The notes below the pieces were generated by a model that was not told the origin of the DNA, made no database searches, and worked only from the letters and a program-made list of their open reading frames with translations. Below are positions 58,619 through 64,000 of a stretch of 64,000 nucleotides of DNA, piece after piece. Source of the DNA: Marilutibacter chinensis (GTDB lineage: Bacteria > Pseudomonadota > Gammaproteobacteria > Xanthomonadales > Xanthomonadaceae); contig NZ_JAKJPO010000001.1 in the NCBI RefSeq assembly GCF_021725675.1, positions 868,001 to 932,000 on the forward strand, in the 5' to 3' direction. Every line of letters starts with the position of its first letter. The first letter of the stretch is position 1. The position numbers and the translations under genes were made by a program.

Positions 58619-59027
58619 CTACGCATCTCCCACCGCTGACGGGTCGCCACGTCTGCCAGGTCGCTCCCGGACTCACGGTCCCGGCCGATCGCCCGCACGG
58701 CGTCGCCTCGCCATGCACGGCAGGGGTCGCGCGGCTGCCGCCGTCACGGTGAACGTCTTCGCGGCGCCCGGTAGCAAGGGAACACCACGTCTTGACATCA
58801 ACGCAATACGGCGGCGTTCCGGCCACCGCCGCCTCCCTGCCTCCAAGTCCGCCATGCGGGCTGCGGACATCCGCCCCGCGACGGCGGAATGCATCGCCTG
58901 CGAGGCGCGCGTCGCCCCTCCGGCGAAAAGGCCCGGCCGCGCATCGCATGGCTCTCGGGCCAGAAACCGGAAAACCGGAATCGCGCCCTGTCCTGACGGG
59001 GACGCGGCCGACGTTTTTCCTTGGGAG
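58619..59027. other. Intergenic region without recognisable gene
   Basis: A 409-bp divergent spacer between the sugar transferase (leftward) and the methyltransferase (rightward). It has GC-rich sequence with open frames but none with a family resemblance. A perfect TTGACA stands at 58792-58797, but no -10 box follows at the right distance, so I do not call a promoter. Confidence 0.4.
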
Positions 59028-59963
59028 ATGAACTTCCGCACAGGCAGGTCCGAAGTGCCGCACGCCACGCTCACGGAAACCCGCTCCGGGCTGCGCAGGA
59101 TCGCCGCCGAAGCCGCGCAACTGCCGGGATTGCGCCGGCTGGCGCAACCCGTCTATCGCCGCATGTTCCGGCGGCCGTTCCAGGAGGAGGCGTGCTACTA
59201 CGGCATCTACGACAGCTATGCCGAAGCCGCATCCGCCGCCCCGGCCACCCTGCCGAAGTCGTACGACACGACCGCATCCGGGCGGATGTACCACGACCGG
59301 CTCGACCAGGTCAGGGTCAGCGACTATCCGATGATCCATTGGCTGTCGCGCCTGCTTGCGCTCGGCAACCGCTCGGTGTTCGACCTCGGCGGACACGTCG
59401 GGATCAGCTATTACGGCTTCTCGCGCTATCTCGACTATCCGCCGGACATGCGATGGACGATCCATGACGTCAACGCGGTGGTCGTCGCCGGTCGCGAACT
59501 CGCCAGACGCAAGGACGAGCGTGGCCTGCTCCAGTTCACCGATTCGCGCAACGGCGTGGACGGCAGCGACATCATGATTTCCTGCGGTGCGCTGCAGTAC
59601 CTGGACTACACCCTGGCCGAGCTCCTGAAGCCGCTGCGAAAGCGTCCGGCGCACGTGCTGATCAATCTCACGCCGATGCACAGGCGGATGAACTTCTTCA
59701 CCCTGCAGAACATCGGCTTCGCCATATGTCCGTACCGGGTGCCGGCGGTACCCGACTTCATTGCGGACATGGAGCGGCTCGGCTACCGGGTGGAGGACCA
59801 TTGGGAATCCTTCGAACGCAGTCTCCACGTGCCGTTCTCTCCCGAGCACGATGTGGATTGCTACCACGGTTTCTACTTCCGTCTCGCCACTCCGATCGCG
59901 ATGTCCGCGCACGCGGCAGGTGCAGCGGAGCTGCCGAGGCCGGCCGTCCAGGCGATGGGCTGA
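59028..59963 (+). CDS. Putative SAM-dependent methyltransferase, TIGR04325/LIC12133 type
   Basis: A 311-residue protein of the family named methyltransferase TIGR04325, often found in surface-polysaccharide loci. The SAM-binding glycine motif is FDLGGHVGISYYGFSRY near residues 122-138; FMEExx-type acidic sites and SCGALQYLDYTLAELLKPL follow, and a YHGFYFRL end segment closes the fold. Residues 1-60 are helical and basic. The substrate is unknown; an O-methyl on a sugar or uronate is likely from context. ATG 59028 lies right after TTGGGAG, an unusually short spacing; the frame is open further upstream but without homology-like sequence. Confidence 0.8.
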   Translation: MNFRTGRSEVPHATLTETRSGLRRIAAEAAQLPGLRRLAQPVYRRMFRRPFQEEACYYGIYDSYAEAASAAPATLPKSYDTTASGRMYHDRLDQVRVSDYPMIHWLSRLLALGNRSVFDLGGHVGISYYGFSRYLDYPPDMRWTIHDVNAVVVAGRELARRKDERGLLQFTDSRNGVDGSDIMISCGALQYLDYTLAELLKPLRKRPAHVLINLTPMHRRMNFFTLQNIGFAICPYRVPAVPDFIADMERLGYRVEDHWESFERSLHVPFSPEHDVDCYHGFYFRLATPIAMSAHAAGAAELPRPAVQAMG

Positions 59964-59972
59964 GGACCGCCG

Positions 59973-61184
59973 ATGTCCGTGCCCGTCCTTTCGCCGGATC
60001 GACCGCACGAACATGCGATGACCGGGGATGCGCCGGACGCGCGCGCGTCGGCGAAGAGGGAACGGGTCAACGAGATCGACCTGCTGCGCTTCATCGCCGC
60101 GCTCGCGGTGGTCTTCTTCCACTATGCCTTTCGCGGCTATGCCGGTGGCGACCGGACGATCATGCCCTATCCGTTGCTGGAGTCGGTCGCCAAGTACGGG
60201 TTCAAGGGCGTCGAGCTGTTCTTCATGATCAGCGGGTTCGTGATCCTGATGACCGCGTCGAACGGAAGCCTGCGCTCGTTTGCGGTTTCGCGTTTTGCGC
60301 GGCTCTATCCCGCGTTCTGGGCATGTTGCACGCTGACCTTCGTCGCGATCGTGCTGTTCGGCGGCGACCGCTTCTCGGCATCGTTCTCGCAGTATCTGGT
60401 CAACATGACGATGCTCAGCGGCTTCGTCGGCGTACCGTCCATCGACGGCGTCTACTGGTCGCTGTTCGTCGAGCTGCAGTTCTACGCAATGGTCGCCGGC
60501 GTGCTGATGATCGGCAGGATCTCCCAGGCGCAGATGTTTCTGGCGCTGTGGCTGGCGGCGACGATCCTGCTCGAACTGTTCCCGGTCGCGCCGCTGCGCT
60601 TCCTCCTGATCACCGACTACGCCGCCTATTTCATCGCAGGCGCGGCCGCCTTCCTGATCTGGTCGCGCGGCAGCTCCTGGCTCCGCTACGGGATGATCGG
60701 GATCTGCTTCATTCTGGCGCTGCGCGATTCGCTTGGTGGAATCGAGGGCTTCGAGCGCCACTTCGACACCCGGATGAACGTCATCGTCGTCGTCGCGATC
60801 ATCGCATCCTACTTCGCGGTGATGCTGCTGATCGCGACCCGGCGCACCGGTGCGTTCGGCCGGCGCCGCTGGATGGTCGCGGGCGCCCTGACCTATCCGC
60901 TGTACCTGATCCACCAGAACATCGGGTACATCATCTTCAACATCGCCTACCCCGCGTTCAATCCGCACCTGGTGTTCTGGGGCACGCTGCTGCTGGTCCT
61001 GGCGGCGTCGTATCTGGTGCACGCGCAGATCGAGCGTCGGTGCGCCGGAGCCCTCAAGCGGACCTGCAACCGCGCGCTCGATGGCGCGAGCCGATGGGTT
61101 TCGCGACTACGGACACAACTCTCGCCCACCGCGCGACTGCACCGGCGATTCGGCGACGAAAGCACATCCGGCAAACCGAACTGA
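59973..61184 (+). CDS. Acyltransferase-3 family membrane protein
   Basis: A 403-residue integral membrane O-acyltransferase with about ten helices. The family's first helix, EIDLLRFIAALAVVFFHYAF, holds the putative catalytic histidine, followed by GVELFFMISGFVILM and SRFARLYPAFWA. A YWSLFVELQFY motif is also typical. It probably acetylates or otherwise acylates the exopolysaccharide at the inner membrane. The gap from the methyltransferase is 9 bp, so they share a transcript. The C-terminal 45 residues are basic and cytoplasmic. Confidence 0.9.
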   Translation: MSVPVLSPDRPHEHAMTGDAPDARASAKRERVNEIDLLRFIAALAVVFFHYAFRGYAGGDRTIMPYPLLESVAKYGFKGVELFFMISGFVILMTASNGSLRSFAVSRFARLYPAFWACCTLTFVAIVLFGGDRFSASFSQYLVNMTMLSGFVGVPSIDGVYWSLFVELQFYAMVAGVLMIGRISQAQMFLALWLAATILLELFPVAPLRFLLITDYAAYFIAGAAAFLIWSRGSSWLRYGMIGICFILALRDSLGGIEGFERHFDTRMNVIVVVAIIASYFAVMLLIATRRTGAFGRRRWMVAGALTYPLYLIHQNIGYIIFNIAYPAFNPHLVFWGTLLLVLAASYLVHAQIERRCAGALKRTCNRALDGASRWVSRLRTQLSPTARLHRRFGDESTSGKPN

Positions 61185-61290
61185 GCCCGCAGCCAGCAGG
61201 AACCTGCATCCGGAAACCCTCGAAACAGCCTCTCCTCATGCATGGGACCGACGTCGACTGGTCCGCCCCACCCCTTCGGCGACAACAATC

Positions 61291-61869
61291 ATGGCGTCCA
61301 TCATTGAAGCACCCGAGGGCAAGCCGGAACACGACGTCATCACCCTGATCCGCAGCGACCTGTTCCGCCATGCCGGGCGAACATCCGCATCGGCCCTGTT
61401 CCATCACCTGCTCTGTAACCGCTCCTTCAGGTACTGCTTCTGGCTGAGGGCCTGCCGATCGCCATGGACGATCGTCAGGGTGATCGCAAAGCTGATGCAT
61501 CGGTACCTGTCCAACAAGTACGGCATACAGATTCCGGCACGCACACGGATCGGGCCGGGACTCTACATCGGCCACCACATGGGCATCATCGTGAACTGGA
61601 CGGCGACGATCGGCAGCAACTGCAACATCGGCCAGTTCACCACGATCGGATCGAATCACGACAACGCCGCGCGGATAGGCGACCGCGTGTACATCGGTCC
61701 GGGGACCTCGATCGTCGAAGGTGTGACGATCGGCGACAACGCCACGATCGGCGCCGGAAGCATCGTGGTGAAGGACGTCCCCGCGGATGCGACGGTCGCC
61801 GGCAATCCCGCGCGGGTGATCTCGTGGAAGGCACCTGCGCGCTATGTCCAGAATCCTTGGCGGGGCTGA
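61291..61869 (+). CDS. Serine-acetyltransferase-like hexapeptide-repeat acyltransferase
   Basis: A 192-residue left-handed beta-helix acyltransferase. A short N-terminal helical part (about 1-75) precedes hexapeptide repeats from IGPGLYIGHHMGIIVN to IGDNATIGAGSIVVKDVPADATVAGNPARVI. It resembles the CysE family but lacks the full 140-residue helical domain of E. coli CysE, as seen for polysaccharide O-acetyltransferases in capsule and colanic-acid loci. It probably uses acetyl-CoA to decorate a sugar. ATG 61291 starts the recognised fold; the frame is open upstream without similarity. It is the last gene of the surface-polysaccharide region before the tRNAs. Confidence 0.87.
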   Translation: MASIIEAPEGKPEHDVITLIRSDLFRHAGRTSASALFHHLLCNRSFRYCFWLRACRSPWTIVRVIAKLMHRYLSNKYGIQIPARTRIGPGLYIGHHMGIIVNWTATIGSNCNIGQFTTIGSNHDNAARIGDRVYIGPGTSIVEGVTIGDNATIGAGSIVVKDVPADATVAGNPARVISWKAPARYVQNPWRG

Positions 61870-62001
61870 TTCCGCAGCGGCCACGCAAAGCACGACGAGG
61901 GTGCAGGTCGACGGCCTCCGGAATCAGGTCGGCATCGCAAGCATGCGAATTCGCGCATCGATCGCGTGCGCGGCAGGACGTTCCCTGGCCCGGAAAAGCA
62001 A

Positions 62002-62031
62002 AAGGGCCGGCGAAATTGATCGCCGGCCCTT
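62002..62031 (-). terminator. Rho-independent terminator downstream of tRNA-Arg
   Basis: On the minus strand AAGGGCCGGCGA and TCGCCGGCCCTT form a perfect 12-bp stem with a 6-base loop, followed by TTTTGCTTTT. It lies 12 bases after the tRNA-Arg CCA end. The symmetric stem could also slow rightward transcripts from the acetyltransferase gene. Confidence 0.88.
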
Positions 62032-62042
62032 CTGCATCTGTA

Positions 62043-62119
62043 TGGCGCGCCCGGAAGGATTCGAACCTCCGACCCCCAAGTTCGTAGCCTGGTGCTCTAT
62101 CCAGCTGAGCTACGGGCGC
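62043..62119 (-). tRNA. tRNA-Arg (anticodon ACG)
   Basis: Acceptor GCGCCCG pairs with CGGGCGC, followed by discriminator and encoded CCA (62045-62043). The T arm contains GGTTCGAATCC and the D arm contains AGCTCAGCTGGATAGAGC. The anticodon loop CTACGAA gives ACG, expected to be edited to ICG to read CGU/CGC/CGA. A clear promoter precedes and a terminator follows. Confidence 0.96.
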
Positions 62120-62130
62120 GTAGTCGAAAA

Positions 62131-62159
62131 ATTATGACGTCAGTCGCCACCTTCGTCAA
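62131..62159 (-). promoter_or_regulatory. Sigma-70 promoter of tRNA-Arg
   Basis: On the minus strand TTGACG (62159-62154) and CATAAT (62136-62131) are separated by exactly 17 bp; both match five of six consensus bases. The predicted start near 62124 leaves only about five bases before the mature tRNA. Confidence 0.85.
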
Positions 62160-62304
62160 CAATTTTCCTTCTCTTCTTTCATCAAACACCGGCCGTCGTC
62201 GTCGATTCTCGATCGCCGGCGACGCGGCCCTTCGAACGTCATCCCGTCGAGACCGATGTCCGTCCACTCCGGTCTAGGCCCGCGAACCGGTGGTAACAGA
62301 CCCC

Positions 62305-62326
62305 GGCCACCGCAGCTGCGGTGGCC
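62305..62326. repeat. Perfect 22-bp palindrome between two tRNA genes
   Basis: GGCCACCGCA followed by GCTGCGGTGGCC reads the same on both strands without a loop. It sits in the 303-bp spacer between tRNA-Ser and tRNA-Arg, which otherwise shows only the tRNA-Arg promoter and no gene. It could be a protein-binding site or a processing/termination hairpin; no T-tract follows. Confidence 0.6.
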
Positions 62327-62422
62327 CGGTGACGCCACGAGGTTCCGTCGTCTGCAACGGCCTGTCCGAACCGATCACCGTCGGACATGGACAAACCGGT
62401 CAGGAGCCAGGACAGGAAGAAC

Positions 62423-62515
62423 TGGCGGAGAGTGAGGGATTCGAACCCTCGATAGAGCTTTTGACCCTATACTCCCTTAGCAGGGGAGCCCCTTCAGCCT
62501 CTCGGGCAACTCTCC
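62423..62515 (-). tRNA. tRNA-Ser (anticodon GCT)
   Basis: A 93-base class-II tRNA with acceptor GGAGAGT, encoded CCA and a long variable arm. The anticodon loop CTGCTAA gives GCT for AGC/AGU codons. The T arm contains GGTTCGAATCC. The alaS-csrA-tRNA-Ser order is common in gammaproteobacteria. A promoter-like pair lies just upstream, next to the csrA stop codon. Confidence 0.96.
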
Positions 62516-62542
62516 GCGACACGCAAGCCTGTGCGGGCGGAA

Positions 62543-62571
62543 AGCATAACGGCTCACCCTTCCCGCGGCAA
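62543..62571 (-). promoter_or_regulatory. Probable sigma-70 promoter of tRNA-Ser
   Basis: On the minus strand TTGCCG (62571-62566) and TATGCT (62548-62543) are 17 bp apart, each matching four of six consensus bases. The predicted start near 62536 lies about 20 bases before the tRNA, between csrA and the tRNA. Confidence 0.55.
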
Positions 62572-62579
62572 ACTTTTTC

Positions 62580-62780
62580 TCAGCTCGCCGCCTTGCCAGC
62601 ATCATCCGGCGCGTTTTCGCCGCGCTGGATACGCTGATAAATCTCTTCGCGGTGCACCGCCACGTCTTTCGGGGCAGTGATACCGATACGCACCTGGTTG
62701 CCCTTCACGCCGAGCACGGTGACGGTCACCGTGTCGCCGATCATCAGGGTCTCACCGACGCGACGCGTCAGGATTAGCAT
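62580..62780 (-). CDS. csrA: Carbon storage regulator CsrA/RsmA
   Basis: A 66-residue RNA-binding global regulator that binds GGA motifs in 5' leaders and changes translation and stability of target mRNAs. [26 protein letters not shown] and [15 protein letters not shown] are the family hallmarks, including the RNA-contact arginine near residue 44. The C-terminal tail of about 12 residues is longer than in E. coli. A strong ribosome-binding site GAGGAGA lies seven bases before ATG 62780 and itself contains GGA, which would permit autoregulation. A likely promoter stands at 62874-62902. In this family Csr controls motility and exopolysaccharide, relevant to this window. Confidence 0.97.
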   Translation of the reverse strand: MLILTRRVGETLMIGDTVTVTVLGVKGNQVRIGITAPKDVAVHREEIYQRIQRGENAPDDAGKAAS

Positions 62781-62873
62781 CGAGAAATCTCCTCATGCCG
62801 ACGCTTCCGCGCCGACGATTGCATCACTGCCGTCAGGAACGGGTGATGCTTCCGGTGAAAAACACAATTCACA

Positions 62874-62902
62874 ATTATCCTATTGCATGGGGCTCGCCAC
62901 AA
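62874..62902 (-). promoter_or_regulatory. Sigma-70 promoter of csrA
   Basis: On the minus strand TTGTGG (62902-62897) and GATAAT (62879-62874) are 17 bp apart. The -10 box matches five of six bases. The -35 box lies in the loop of an 8-bp hairpin, GCATGGGG with CCCCATGC (62921-62914 and 62892-62885), that follows the alaS stop codon. The predicted start near 62867 gives an 87-base csrA leader. Confidence 0.7.
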
Positions 62903-62926
62903 GCGGCAAAAACCCCCATGCCCCAC

Positions 62927-64000
62927 TCAGCTCAGGCGCTGTTCAACCCATGCCGGCACTCCGGCCAGGGCCGACGCCAGCTGCGGACCGTCCTCGCCGC
63001 CGCCCTGGGCCATGTCGGCACGCCCACCGCCCTTTCCATTGATCTGACCGGCCACGAAGCCGATCAGTTCCCCCGCCTTGACCCGTCCAGCCGCATTGCC
63101 GCTGACTCCGGCCACGAGGGCGGCCTTGCCCCCGGCGGTTCCCGCCAGAACGATAACCGCGTCCCCCAGTTGCTGTTTGAGACGGTCCACCGCCTCCCGC
63201 AGCGCCTTGGCATCGAACCCCTCCAGACGTTCCGCCACTACTCGGATTCCACGGACTTCGCTCGCTGAACCGGCCAGATCGGAGGTCGCCCCCGCCGCCG
63301 CCTTGGCCTTGACGGCCTCCAACTCGCGCTCCAGCTTCTTCTGGCGCTCGATCAGGGCCCTGAGCTTGTCGGCGACCTCGGCCGGCTGGCCTCCGAGCAT
63401 CCGGGCGGCCTCGTCCAGGCGTGCCTCCTCCAGCGCCACGTGGTCCAGCGCTCCCTGCCCGGTCAGCGCCTCGATCCGGCGCACTCCGGCGGAGACACCC
63501 CCCTCGGACACGATCTTGAACAGTCCGATGTCGCCGGTCCGGCCGACATGCGTGCCTCCGCACAGTTCGGTGGAGGCGTCGCCCATCCGCAGCACCCGGA
63601 CCTCGTCGCCGTACTTTTCGCCGAACAGGGCCAGGGCGCCGAAGTCGAGTGCTTCCTGCATGCCCATGTGATGGATCTCGGCCGCATGGTTGCGGCGGAT
63701 CTCGGCGTTGACACGGCGCTCGATCTCGGCCAGCTCGACCGCCGACACCGGCTGGAAGTGGGAGAAATCGAATCGCAGGCGGTCGGGAGCGACCAGCGAC
63801 CCCTTCTGGGTCACGTGCTCGCCGAGGACCGCGCGCAGCGCGGCGTGCAGCAGGTGGGTCGCGGAGTGGTTGAGTACGGTCGCCGCGCGGCGCTGTCCGT
63901 CCACGGCACCGAGCACGCGGTCCCCGCGCTTCAGCGTGCCCGCCTGGAGGCGGCCGACATGACCGTGGAACTGGCCCGCGAACTTGAGCGTGTCCTCGAC
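62927..64000 (-). CDS. alaS: Alanyl-tRNA synthetase AlaS (partial, N-terminus off the window)
   Basis: The C-terminal 357 residues of the enzyme that charges tRNA-Ala; the reading frame is open through the right window edge. The editing domain is visible, with NHSATHLLHAAL and CGGTHVGRTGDIGLFK metal-binding motifs. A helical linker follows, then the DHHA1/C-Ala domain with GGGRADMAQGGG near the end. The catalytic aminoacylation domain must lie beyond 64000. It is followed by csrA in the same direction, after a 146-bp gap containing a hairpin and the csrA promoter. Cytoplasmic. Confidence 0.97.
   Translation of the reverse strand, partial: VEDTLKFAGQFHGHVGRLQAGTLKRGDRVLGAVDGQRRAATVLNHSATHLLHAALRAVLGEHVTQKGSLVAPDRLRFDFSHFQPVSAVELAEIERRVNAEIRRNHAAEIHHMGMQEALDFGALALFGEKYGDEVRVLRMGDASTELCGGTHVGRTGDIGLFKIVSEGGVSAGVRRIEALTGQGALDHVALEEARLDEAARMLGGQPAEVADKLRALIERQKKLERELEAVKAKAAAGATSDLAGSASEVRGIRVVAERLEGFDAKALREAVDRLKQQLGDAVIVLAGTAGGKAALVAGVSGNAAGRVKAGELIGFVAGQINGKGGGRADMAQGGGEDGPQLASALAGVPAWVEQRLS

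Noticed and set aside
58792-58820. Promoter from the perfect TTGACA at 58792
   Set aside because: No -10-like sequence lies 16-18 bp downstream.

Overview
The window is GC-rich, gene-dense DNA from a gammaproteobacterium, most likely the Xanthomonadaceae/Lysobacteraceae (Lysobacter, Luteimonas or Xanthomonas relatives). The placement rests on gene order: pcnB-folK-panB-panC-panD, a short BamC-type lipoprotein behind dapA, gcvR-bcp-phoH, and alaS-csrA followed by tRNA genes. No taxonomic search was possible.

Left part, 1-16.5 kb, is conserved housekeeping DNA. A 3'-truncated nnr diverges from queG. A leftward block pcnB-folK-panB-panC-panD-pgi-glyoxalase follows; it is interrupted by a large inverted repeat between panB and panC, and a cluster of hairpins lies between queG and the glyoxalase gene. 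Then come a tRNA-Glu with promoter and terminator, fdxA, bamC-dapA (leftward), gcvR-bcp, a PhoH-like ATPase, and the coupled trio DUF1275-thiD-hydrolase.

Middle and right part, 16.5-61.9 kb, is an accessory cell-surface and secondary-metabolism region. galE (leftward) faces a rightward exopolysaccharide block: two sugar-nucleotide enzymes, an outer-membrane export lipoprotein, a chain-length protein, a degenerate tyrosine-kinase-like ATPase, an outer-membrane barrel, four glycosyltransferases, an asparagine-synthase-type amidotransferase, an O-antigen-ligase/polymerase-like protein and a secreted beta-helix protein. This is the gene order of exosortase-A (XrtA)-linked polysaccharide loci, but no exosortase or PEP-CTERM substrate is visible here. 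A YdcF-like protein and a flippase run leftward, and a second, larger beta-helix protein with Ig-like C-terminal repeats runs rightward.

From 56.4 kb leftward to 40.2 kb lies one tightly overlapping five-gene operon: a 2486-residue A-PCP-KS-AT-ACP-aminotransferase hybrid synthetase, a 1696-residue C-A-PCP-C-PCP peptide synthetase, two hydrolases of the exosortase-A-associated type, and a GINT1-like beta-propeller protein. It predicts an unusual diamino-acyl/peptidyl product made inside a polysaccharide locus and is the most novel-looking system in the window. To its right are a membrane J-domain protein, the initiating sugar-phosphate transferase, a TIGR04325-type methyltransferase, an acyltransferase-3 protein and a hexapeptide acetyltransferase.

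Right edge, 62-64 kb, returns to the core genome: tRNA-Arg(ACG), tRNA-Ser(GCT), csrA and a 5'-truncated alaS, all leftward.
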